This document shows, piece by piece, positions 14,413-20,546 of a stretch of DNA of 20,546 nucleotides; the first letter of the stretch is position 1; every line of letters begins with the position of its first letter. Source of the DNA: CAZQSS01 sp964596405. GTDB taxonomy: Bacteria; Patescibacteriota; Patescibacteriia; Magasanikbacterales; UBA10003. The DNA lies in the NCBI GenBank assembly GCA_964596405.1, contig CAZQSS010000016.1:1-20546 (forward strand). Direction: 5' to 3'. Below the pieces are notes generated by a model. The model saw only the letters and a program-made list of their open reading frames with translations, did not search any database and was not told the origin of the DNA. A program made the position numbers and the translations under genes.

Positions 14413-15783
14413 GTGGCTGTGGATAAAATTATGAACCCTTCTATCTTCAAAGCCTACGATATTCGCGGCGTTTATCCCGCTGATTTAGACGAAAAAACCG
14501 CTCTAGCCTTAGGCCAAGCCGTGGTGGAATTTTCCAGCGCCAAAAACGTGGTGGTGGGCCATGATTGCCGCCTATCTTCGCCGTCTTTGTCCGAAAATTT
14601 GATTCAAGGGTTGATTAGCGCCGGCGCCACGGTGATTGATATCGGTTTGACTTCCACGCCGCTTTTTAATTTTACCGTTGCCTCAGAGGCTAATCATGAT
14701 TTTGGCGTGATGGTTTCCGCTTCGCACAATCCATCGCAATACAATGGTTTTAAAATGACCGACACCACCGGCCTGCCCGTGGGGCGCGATACGGGCATGG
14801 ATAAAATTAAAGAACTGGTTTTACAACAAAAAAATCCGTTGCCGATTGACCCGGAATGGCAGGCAAAAGTTTTGAACCAAGATTTTACCCAAAGTTATTT
14901 GGATAAAATTTTTTCTTTGGTGGATACGGAAAAAATCCAGCCGCTCAAAGTGGTTATTGATACGGCTAATGCTATGGGCGGTTTGCTTTTAGATAAAATT
15001 TTTGCCCGTCTGCCCCAGATCAAACCGATTTATCTTTACAAAAAATTGGATGGCCGTTTCCCCAACCACGAGGCCAATCCACTCAAACACGAAACCCTCT
15101 CGGCTCTGCAAAAAGCCGTGCGGGAAAATGGAGCGGATTTGGGTGTAGCCTACGATGGCGATGCCGACCGCATTGGTTTTACGGACGAAAATGGCGAGGT
15201 GGTGGCCGGCGATTTTTTAACCGCGCTTTTGGGCGGCCGCGTACTGACTCGCCAACCCGGCAGTTTAATTTTGGGCGATACCCGTTTCTCCTGGGCCGTG
15301 CCGGAATACATTAAAGAATTGGGCGGGCGGTTTGAATGGGGGCCGGTGGGTCACGCTTTAATGAAAAAATTGATGCGCGAAAAAGACGCGGCTTTTGCCG
15401 GCGAACTATCTTTACACTTTTATCATCAGGATTTGTATAACTCCGAATCCGGCGATTTGACCATGCTTTATCTTTTGGAAATGCTGTCGGACAACAAAAA
15501 ACTTTCGGAACTGGCCAAACCTCTGCGCCGCTATCATCATTCCGGTGAAATCAATTTTACCGTCACTGATAAAGATAAAATCATCCAAACTATCAAAAAT
15601 AAATACTTGCCCCAAGCCAAAGCGGTGATAGATATTGACGGCATCCGTTTGGAATTTGATGCCTGGTGGTTTTCTCTCCGCTCTTCCAACACCGAACCAT
15701 TATTACGTTTAAATCTGGAGGCAAAAACGGCAGAAGAGATGAAAGAGAAAATTGAAGAGATAAAAAAAATGATAAATTCGTGA
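14413..15783 (+). CDS. manB: Phosphomannomutase/phosphoglucomutase
   Basis: An alpha-D-phosphohexomutase interconverting hexose 6- and 1-phosphates (mannose and/or glucose), feeding nucleotide-sugar and glycan synthesis in the cytoplasm. 456 residues, family length. Motifs: N-terminal FKAYDIRGVYP; active-site VSASHNPSQYNGFK with the phosphorylated Ser ~102; metal-binding DGDADR (~246-251); a sugar-binding loop GELSLHFYHQDLYNSESGDL, where many relatives have GEMSGH; and the phosphate-binding RSSNTEPLLR (~422-431). GTG 14413 has AGGGGG 8 nt upstream; ATG 14431 (MNPSIFKAYD) is an alternative start, and the sequence GGATAAAATT is repeated before each. It is the first gene of a + strand operon; the Bro-N gene follows after 4 nt. 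The symbol is by similarity; substrate preference cannot be read from the sequence. Confidence 0.93.
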   Translation: MAVDKIMNPSIFKAYDIRGVYPADLDEKTALALGQAVVEFSSAKNVVVGHDCRLSSPSLSENLIQGLISAGATVIDIGLTSTPLFNFTVASEANHDFGVMVSASHNPSQYNGFKMTDTTGLPVGRDTGMDKIKELVLQQKNPLPIDPEWQAKVLNQDFTQSYLDKIFSLVDTEKIQPLKVVIDTANAMGGLLLDKIFARLPQIKPIYLYKKLDGRFPNHEANPLKHETLSALQKAVRENGADLGVAYDGDADRIGFTDENGEVVAGDFLTALLGGRVLTRQPGSLILGDTRFSWAVPEYIKELGGRFEWGPVGHALMKKLMREKDAAFAGELSLHFYHQDLYNSESGDLTMLYLLEMLSDNKKLSELAKPLRRYHHSGEINFTVTDKDKIIQTIKNKYLPQAKAVIDIDGIRLEFDAWWFSLRSSNTEPLLRLNLEAKTAEEMKEKIEEIKKMINS

Positions 15784-15787
15784 TTTT

Positions 15788-16636
15788 ATGGATAATGACA
15801 CCATCATAGAGACAACAAAAATCGCTTTGTTTAAAGGCACACAAATAAGAAAAACACTTTATAGTGGCGAATGGTGGTTTTCGGTTGTGGACGTCATTGA
15901 AGCTCTTACGGATAGCGCCAAACCAAGTGTTTATTGGAGCGCAATGAAAGCTCGAGTAAACGACGAGGATGAAATTCAGTTATCTACAATTTGTAAACAA
16001 CTGAAATTAGAGGCCTCTGATGGCAAAAAGTACGAAACCGATTGCGCCAACACAGAAGGGATTTTCCGCATTATTCAGTCTGTCCCATCGCCCAAGGCCG
16101 AGCCGTTTAAACGTTGGCTGGCGAAAGTGGGCTATGAGCGAGTACAAGAGATTGAAAATCCGGAACTGGCCACCAAACGCACCCGAATGCTTTATAAACT
16201 CAAGGGCTACGGCGATGATTGGATAGAAAAGCGGCTGCGCGGTATTGCCATTCGGGAGGAGTTAACTGACGAGTGGAAAAACCGAGGCGCAAAAGACCAG
16301 AAAGATTATGAGATTTTAACGGCGGAAATTTCCCAAGCGACTTTTGGCGTTACTCCCGGCGAATACAAAAAACTGAAAGGATTAAAACGAGAAAATTTGC
16401 GTGATCACATGGATGACTTTGAGTTGATTTTCAATATGCTCGGTGAACGCGCTACGACTGAAATCCACCGAACCGAAAACTCAAAAGGCGTGTCGAAATT
16501 AAAGGCCGATGCCAAAGCCGGCGGCGATATTGCCGGCGGAGCAAGGAAGAAGTTGGAAAAACGGCTTGGCCGTTCAATCGTGTCAAAGAAAAATTTTCTG
16601 CAAAAGCCGGAGAATAAAAAACAGTTAGAAAAATAA
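15788..16636 (+). CDS. Bro-N domain protein (phage antirepressor-like)
   Basis: 282 residues. The N-terminal ~110 match the Bro-N fold found in phage antirepressors and baculovirus BRO proteins: IRKTLYSGEWWFSVVDVIEA, then SVYWSAMKARV, later GIFRIIQSVPSPKAEPFKRW and LAKVGYERVQE. Bro-N domains often bind DNA. The C-terminal part (~135-282) is charged and helical, with GYGDDWIEKRLRGI and a basic tail. This two-part architecture is common in small bacterial genomes outside any prophage. No integrase or other phage gene is nearby. It lies 4 nt after the phosphohexomutase and 6 nt before murD, so it is co-transcribed with cell-wall genes. Whether it regulates them is unknown. Start ATG 15788 has no SD and probably relies on coupling. 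Confidence 0.88.
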   Translation: MDNDTIIETTKIALFKGTQIRKTLYSGEWWFSVVDVIEALTDSAKPSVYWSAMKARVNDEDEIQLSTICKQLKLEASDGKKYETDCANTEGIFRIIQSVPSPKAEPFKRWLAKVGYERVQEIENPELATKRTRMLYKLKGYGDDWIEKRLRGIAIREELTDEWKNRGAKDQKDYEILTAEISQATFGVTPGEYKKLKGLKRENLRDHMDDFELIFNMLGERATTEIHRTENSKGVSKLKADAKAGGDIAGGARKKLEKRLGRSIVSKKNFLQKPENKKQLEK

Positions 16637-16642
16637 ATTGTG

Positions 16643-18103
16643 ATGATCCCAAAAGCAAAAAAAATAGTCCTCATGGGCTTGGGTGGATTTGCCCACGGCA
16701 GCGGTATTGCTTCCGCCAAATTTTTATTAGGGCACGCGTCTGAATTGGTTATCACCGACCTAAAGCCGGCGGCCCAACTCAAAAAACACGTCGCGACAAT
16801 CAATCAGCTGGCAAAAAAGTCATCAACCAAAGTTACTTGGCGCTTGGGCGGCCACCAGAAAGAAGATTTTGAAACGGCCGATTGGGTAGTGAGGAATCCG
16901 GACGTGCCGCCGTCTTCGTTATTTTTAACCATCGCCCGCCAAAGAAAAATCCCGATTGACAACGATATCACTCTTTTTTTCAGAGCTTACGGCGCAGATA
17001 AAGTTGTGGGCATCACCGGCACCCGCGGCAAATCCACCACCACCGCCCTCACTCACGCGATGCTCAAAAATCAGTACCCGACCGCCAAACTCGGCGGTAA
17101 CATCGGTCAATCGCCACTCCTTTTCATGAAACATGGAACATGGAACATAAAGCAAAACAAACTTCCAGTCGTGTTAGAATTATCTAACTTTCAACTTTCG
17201 GATTTATCGACGATTAAAATGAGCCCGCGCGTGGCCGTTTGGACAAATCTTTATCCCGACCACTTGAATAAATATCCTTCGATTAAAGAATATATTGAGG
17301 ACAAAAAGAATATCTTCCGGTTTCAAAAAGCCGGTGACACAGTCGTGTTTAATTTTGATAATAACGTCACCCGCAAAATCGGGCAGGAATTAAGAATTAG
17401 GGATTATGAATTAGGGATTGAGATCTTCTTTTTTTCTTTAACAAAAAAACAACGTCACGGCGCTTACACCAAAAACGGCTGGTTTGTGTTTGTGGAAAAC
17501 AGCCAAGAAATAAAAGTGGCCAAACTGACTGACAGCCATTTGCTGGGTGAACACAACCAAATGAACACGCTGGCGGCGATTTGCGCGGCTCACGCCTACG
17601 GCGCCGGCTGGCCAGCCATCAGAAAAGCCATCCGTGGATTTGCCGGCATACCCAATCGGCTGGAAGTATTAAGATTTAAAGATTTAAAGATTAAAAGATT
17701 AAAAGATTTGACTTTCATCAACGACTGCACGGCCACTTCCCCGCAAGCCACCATCGCCGCGCTCAAATCTTTGCCGGCTAAAAAAATTGTTTTAATTTCC
17801 GGTGGCAACAGCAAGGGCTCGGATTTGGGTGAAATGGCGCGCGCGATTTCCAAACTGGCCAGAATCTTAATTTTGGTCCCGGGCAATGCCAATCAAGAAC
17901 TGCTTAAATATCTCAATCGCCAATCTTCTAATCTTTTAATCTTTCAAGTTAATAATCTAAAAGAAGCCACCGAAACTGCTTGTAAAAACGCGCGTAATGG
18001 AGAAACCCTACTTCTCTCCCCCGGCCTCACCTGGCTCCCGCTGATGAACGAATTTGAACGCGGTAAAATCTTCAAAAAACTTATCAATTCTTATCTTACT
18101 TAA
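16643..18103 (+). CDS. murD: UDP-N-acetylmuramoyl-L-alanine:D-glutamate ligase (MurD)
   Basis: MurD adds D-glutamate to UDP-MurNAc-L-Ala in the cytoplasmic stage of peptidoglycan synthesis, using ATP. From ATG 16643 it has 486 residues, longer than the ~440-450 usual. It shows an N-terminal Rossmann-like domain (MGLGGFAHGSGIASAKFL), the ATP loop GTRGKSTTT (~126-134), ELSNFQL, NLYPDHLNKY, and HNQMN and NRLEVL of the Mur ligase centre, then a C-terminal ligase domain (INDCTATSP, ISGGNSKG). The extra length includes four repeat-encoded insertions: 17125-17152, 17387-17421, 17671-17710 and ~17921-17950. All keep the frame and fall between conserved motifs. It starts 6 nt after the Bro-N stop; murI, which supplies its D-glutamate, is next. 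GTG 16640 is an alternative start. Family assignment to MurD rather than another Mur ligase rests on overall pattern and context. Confidence 0.92.
   Translation: MIPKAKKIVLMGLGGFAHGSGIASAKFLLGHASELVITDLKPAAQLKKHVATINQLAKKSSTKVTWRLGGHQKEDFETADWVVRNPDVPPSSLFLTIARQRKIPIDNDITLFFRAYGADKVVGITGTRGKSTTTALTHAMLKNQYPTAKLGGNIGQSPLLFMKHGTWNIKQNKLPVVLELSNFQLSDLSTIKMSPRVAVWTNLYPDHLNKYPSIKEYIEDKKNIFRFQKAGDTVVFNFDNNVTRKIGQELRIRDYELGIEIFFFSLTKKQRHGAYTKNGWFVFVENSQEIKVAKLTDSHLLGEHNQMNTLAAICAAHAYGAGWPAIRKAIRGFAGIPNRLEVLRFKDLKIKRLKDLTFINDCTATSPQATIAALKSLPAKKIVLISGGNSKGSDLGEMARAISKLARILILVPGNANQELLKYLNRQSSNLLIFQVNNLKEATETACKNARNGETLLLSPGLTWLPLMNEFERGKIFKKLINSYLT
17125..17152 (+). repeat. Heptanucleotide tandem repeat 1 in murD
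   Basis: Four units: CATGAAA, CATGGAA, CATGGAA, CATAAAG. Translated in frame as about MKHGTWNIK, after the ATP loop domain's NIGQSPLL. Confidence 0.85.
17387..17421 (+). repeat. Heptanucleotide tandem repeat 2 in murD
   Basis: Five units of the form GAATTAG/GGATTAT, translated as about ELRIRDYELGIE. It lies in the central domain between conserved blocks. Confidence 0.85.
17671..17710 (+). repeat. Octanucleotide tandem repeat 3 in murD
   Basis: Five units of AAGATTTA/AAGATTAA with exact 8-nt spacing of the G, translated as about RFKDLKIKRLKDL. 17686-17701 is the exact reverse complement of 17929-17944, so this tract and the fourth one could pair. Confidence 0.85.
17921..17950 (+). repeat. 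Octanucleotide tandem repeat 4 in murD
   Basis: AATCTTCT, AATCTTTT, AATCTTTC, then decay; translated as about QSSNLLIFQV. It is an inverted relative of the tract at 17671-17710. Confidence 0.8.
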
Positions 18104-18110
18104 TCCTTAT

Positions 18111-18132
18111 CCTGCCTACCGGCAGGCAGGCT
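18111..18132. repeat. GC-rich dispersed repeat (GCCTGCC family), copy 3
   Basis: CCTGCC (18111-18116) pairs with GGCAGG (18121-18126) around TACC, and a further GCAGGC allows an alternative fold. It fills about half of the 52-nt gap between murD and murI. There is no T-run, so it is not a clear terminator. Confidence 0.75.
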
Positions 18133-18155
18133 TGCTTAATTCTTAGTCCTCACAT

Positions 18156-19022
18156 ATGATTGGCGTTTTTGACTCCGGTTTTGGCGGACTCTCAATTCTA
18201 AAAGAATTTTTGGCACGACTGCCCCAATATGATTATTTGTATCTGGGTGATTCGGCGCGCGCCCCTTACGGCAACCGTTCGCCCGAAGTAATTTATAATT
18301 GGACCCGCGAAGCGGCCGATTATCTTTTCAAACAAGGCTGCGAAATAATTATTTTGGCGTGCTTTACCGCTTCGGCCAATGCCTTGCGCCGTCTGCAACA
18401 AGAATGGTTGCCCAAACATTATCCCGACAAACGAATTTTAGGAGTTTTAATTCCGCTGGCCGAAGAAGCGGCTAAAATATCCAAAGGCCATATTGGCATT
18501 CTGGGCACGCGCGCTACTATCAATTCCGGCGCCCTGACCACCGAACTCAAAAAACGCCCGCCTCTCGGTTCGCCGCCCCGCCATTCGGTTCTGGGGCACC
18601 CGCAAACTCGGCGGGCAGGCCGCGCCGATTTAGAAATCTACTCGCAGGCCGCGCCGCTTTTGGTCCCCTTGATTGAAGAAGGCTGGCAAAACCGGCCCGA
18701 AACCAAACGGATTGTGCGCTATTACTTGCGGCCGCTCAAAGAAAAAAAGATTGACACACTGCTTCTGGCCTGCACACACTACCCCTTGCTCAAACGCCAA
18801 ATCACCGAAGCCGTGGGCAAACAAATTAAAATCATTGACACCGGTAAAACCGTCGCCTTGTCGCTCGCTGATTATCTTAAACGCCATCCGGAAATAGAAA
18901 CAAAATTAAAAAAATCCGGCCAACTCCGGATCCTGACCACCGACCGGCCGGAAGAATTTGAAAGGTTGGGTTCAAAATTTCTCGGTCAAAACCTAAAGGC
19001 TCAAAAAATCTCATTCATTTGA
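18156..19022 (+). CDS. murI: Glutamate racemase (MurI) with repeat insertion
   Basis: MurI converts L- to D-glutamate by a two-cysteine mechanism, supplying the substrate of MurD encoded just upstream. 288 residues against the usual ~265. Motifs: GVFDSGFGGLS (3-13), YLGDSARAPYGNRS, first cysteine loop LACFTASANAL (Cys69), second cysteine loop LACTHYPLL (Cys206). Two oddities. First, the Asn that normally follows Cys69 (CNT) is Phe here; that residue binds substrate in known racemases, so activity or substrate may be altered. Second, residues ~134-158 are encoded by a GC-rich palindromic repeat (18556-18623) inserted in frame between the helix ending ELKK and the strand before LLVPLIE. ATG 18156 fits the family start; no SD. 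Confidence 0.93.
   Translation: MIGVFDSGFGGLSILKEFLARLPQYDYLYLGDSARAPYGNRSPEVIYNWTREAADYLFKQGCEIIILACFTASANALRRLQQEWLPKHYPDKRILGVLIPLAEEAAKISKGHIGILGTRATINSGALTTELKKRPPLGSPPRHSVLGHPQTRRAGRADLEIYSQAAPLLVPLIEEGWQNRPETKRIVRYYLRPLKEKKIDTLLLACTHYPLLKRQITEAVGKQIKIIDTGKTVALSLADYLKRHPEIETKLKKSGQLRILTTDRPEEFERLGSKFLGQNLKAQKISFI
18556..18623. repeat. GC-rich dispersed repeat (GCCTGCC family), copy 4, inside murI
   Basis: GCCCGCC (18556-18562) pairs with GGCGGGC (18610-18616), and GCCCC (18575-18579) with GGGGC (18593-18597). On the - strand the right end reads GGCCTGCCCGCCG, matching copy 1. The insertion is in frame and encodes Pro/Arg/Gly-rich residues. Confidence 0.75.
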
Positions 19023-19044
19023 TTCAAATGATTCAAAAGTCGAG

Positions 19045-19199
19045 TTAATGGAACTTTTGGTGGGGCTATAACTGACAATTAACATCTAAATTTAAACAAA
19101 AAACGCTTACAAATTACATCCCAAACCTAATTTGTGAATAGTTTTACTCTCAACCAAGCGAAGAAGTTAATTTTTCAGCCCCACCAAAAGTTCCATTAA
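19045..19199. mobile_element. 155-bp element with perfect 23-bp inverted ends
   Basis: 19045-19067 and 19177-19199 are exact reverse complements (beginning TTAATGGAACTTTTGG). The 109 nt between are AT-rich without an ORF. No clear target-site duplication flanks it. It fills most of the 192-nt gap between murI and the restriction gene. It could be a MITE-like element mobilised by a transposase elsewhere, or a structured RNA closed by a long stem. An extended -10 (TTGGTATAAT on the - strand, box at 19208-19203) lies just outside the right end and would start an RNA almost exactly at the stem. The -35 is poor and no terminator T-run follows the left end. Confidence 0.6.
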
Positions 19200-19214
19200 A
19201 CCATTATACCAACT

Positions 19215-20546
19215 CTATTTCCCTAACTCCACGTCCAACTCCGATCTAAAACCATCTGTGTTATCATCTCTGATATTTTGGAAATATCCATTGAAATCTG
19301 CCGGAGTAAGAAAGTTAAATTTGTATTGTACGCGCTTTTTATTCTTTTGTAAATAAGCGTTTATCCTTTCAAAATGGGCGAGCGCATATTCATTTTTCTT
19401 TTTGTTTTCCACGGACGGTTCGCTAATCTCATCGTCGTCCTTAATCTCAACTACCAAAATCAAGCCATCAATTTTGATGAAAAAGTCAGGGCTGAATTTC
19501 CCGCGTTTTGGATTTCCGCTTTTCTTCCAAAAATAATCAATTTCATAAAAACTCATCGGCGTTGATTTTATCCATGCGTCAATACGCTCCGCATTTTCAG
19601 ATTTTACCAATTCCTTAACAAACCTGCGTTCGTTGTCATGATCCGCAACCACAGCATTGAGCGGCGATTTGAAATCATAATAATTTGCCACTTTTGCACA
19701 CTTAAACCCGCTTCCGTCCTCAATCGCTTCTTCATAAAATTCCTTGTATTCGTCCGGCATATTCTCTTTCGTCTTGGTCGTGTAAAAAATCGTCTTACCG
19801 TTCTTCAAATCTGACGCGCTCGCGCTTTCTTGCGGTCGTTCGGCTGTTGATACCGGATAATACTCTGTTGGCTCAAAATCATAGCGGACAACCTGCGCCG
19901 CTTTCCTTTGAAGCGTGCCGAGCGACTGTAAAAACTTCTGTCGCATATTTTCAGTAATAACCTTGTTGCCGGTTTCCTTCAGCGATTTTTTTACTATTTC
20001 CTCCAGTTTTTCAACCGGAAATTGCTTTATGTAAAATTTGCGGTCTTCGTTGTCCAATAAATCCTCAAATCGCTGGAACATAACCTCGGCAACTTCGCGC
20101 AGAGTATAGGTTTTATGTCTGATTTTCGTTTTCCATTGTGTCCGCACGCCGGTGTCTGCCTCCTCAAACTCAACTGTCATGTCTTCTTCCGGAAATTCCT
20201 TCGAAAGATCAACATATCCCTTTTTGAAAAGCTGATACGGCTTTTCCATTTTGTAGGTTTCGGTGTGCGGCTTCGGATCGTATTCAATGTTCAGGAGTTC
20301 AAAATTCAATTCAGACGATGCAACCGGAAATGTTGGTATGCGTTTTTCAAATTCCAAAACTTCATGAACAAGCTGTCGTATATCGTCCGCCCATCGGTCA
20401 TGATTGAAAACAGTTACCTCCGGTTGTGTGCCTTTCCAGCCGTCCGGCACACGTAAGCCGCGCCCGAGTACTTGTGCGATAAGCAACTTACTTTCAAACG
20501 CTCTTTTTTCGTGGGGGACAATTTGAAAAACGCGCTTTACATCCCA
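19215..20546 (-). CDS. Type III restriction enzyme, Res subunit (3' part)
   Basis: The frame is open to the right edge, so the N-terminal part, including Walker A and DExH motifs, lies outside. The 443 visible residues begin WDVKRVFQIVPHEKRAFESK and continue with IAQVLGRGLRVP, the motif VI region of the superfamily 2 helicase core of Res proteins. The C-terminal part has a PD-(D/E)xK nuclease site: SPDFFIKIDGLILVVEIK (~350-367 of the visible part). Res subunits hydrolyse ATP and cut DNA together with a Mod methyltransferase that reads the site. No Mod gene is in the window; it would be expected to the right, upstream. The protein could also be a stand-alone helicase-nuclease of the same family. 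Defence genes are often horizontally acquired, and the 155-bp inverted-end element sits just downstream of the stop. Confidence 0.88.
   Translation of the reverse strand, partial: WDVKRVFQIVPHEKRAFESKLLIAQVLGRGLRVPDGWKGTQPEVTVFNHDRWADDIRQLVHEVLEFEKRIPTFPVASSELNFELLNIEYDPKPHTETYKMEKPYQLFKKGYVDLSKEFPEEDMTVEFEEADTGVRTQWKTKIRHKTYTLREVAEVMFQRFEDLLDNEDRKFYIKQFPVEKLEEIVKKSLKETGNKVITENMRQKFLQSLGTLQRKAAQVVRYDFEPTEYYPVSTAERPQESASASDLKNGKTIFYTTKTKENMPDEYKEFYEEAIEDGSGFKCAKVANYYDFKSPLNAVVADHDNERRFVKELVKSENAERIDAWIKSTPMSFYEIDYFWKKSGNPKRGKFSPDFFIKIDGLILVVEIKDDDEISEPSVENKKKNEYALAHFERINAYLQKNKKRVQYKFNFLTPADFNGYFQNIRDDNTDGFRSELDVELGK

Noticed and set aside
17671..17950. CRISPR-like array in murD
   Set aside because: Units are 7-8 nt with no spacers and lie in a coding frame; they are simple tandem repeats.
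19030..19215. Target-site duplication around the 155-bp element
   Set aside because: The bases outside the two ends (CGAG on the left, ACCA on the right) do not match, so recent transposition is not supported.
20484..20486. TTG 20486 as start of the restriction gene
   Set aside because: The frame continues to the window edge with in-family residues (WDVKRVF), so the gene is cut off by the window rather than starting here.

Overview
The gene content and sequence style suggest a bacterium of the Candidate Phyla Radiation (Patescibacteria). It has moderate GC, AAA/GAA-rich short-spaced genes, many starts without a Shine-Dalgarno, and short GC-rich palindromes with a GCCTGCC core of the kind I associate with these genomes. 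Short 7-8 nt tandem repeats lie inside conserved genes, and several small proteins have no recognisable family. UGA is used as a normal stop, so this is not a code-25 lineage. The assignment is an inference from memory of such genomes; no marker gene settles it.

Layout. (1) 1-1350: a 73-bp AT palindrome, a near-consensus promoter and two small orphan genes ending in a strong terminator. (2) 1517-4395, + strand: recG, then a small cysteine-rich exported protein with its own promoter, SD and a terminator shared with the convergent radA. (3) 12714 down to 4436, - strand: clpC, a four-helix membrane protein, a membrane-anchored beta-propeller, a DsbA-like thioredoxin, a fusion of a VirB2-like two-helix region with a VanY-type M15 peptidase, and radA. 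Most gaps are small, so this could be one envelope and DNA-handling operon. (4) 12779-14412: an orphan - strand gene behind a structured leader, a small + strand gene of unknown function, and a perfect-consensus promoter that appears to drive a ~60-nt hairpin RNA. (5) 14413-19022, + strand: phosphomannomutase/phosphoglucomutase, a Bro-N protein, murD and murI, a cell-wall precursor operon with a phage-type gene in it. (6) 19045-20546: a 155-bp element with 23-bp perfect inverted ends, then the 3' part of a type III restriction Res gene running off the right edge.

How the parts may work together: murD, murI and the sugar-phosphate mutase supply wall and glycan precursors. The M15 peptidase would cut wall peptides, and the DsbA-like protein could form disulfides in the cysteine-rich exported proteins. 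RadA and RecG process recombination and branch-migration intermediates, and RadA is known in other bacteria to help integrate incoming DNA. A link between the pilin-like protein and DNA uptake is only a hypothesis here.

The strongest unusual signals are these: (a) 7- and 8-nt tandem repeats inserted in frame in recG, radA and four times in murD; (b) a GC-rich palindromic repeat family, one copy in frame inside murI and one between two copies of the radA 5' end, leaving a 24-codon ORF coupled to both neighbours; (c) a promoter plus hairpin plus U-tract unit at 14304-14399 whose G-U pairs indicate transcription from the - strand; (d) a ~150-nt leader with mutually exclusive stems before the orphan gene at 12840-13643; (e) a 12-bp operator-like palindrome around the clpC -10 box. 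No tRNA, rRNA, CRISPR array or complete transposase gene was seen.
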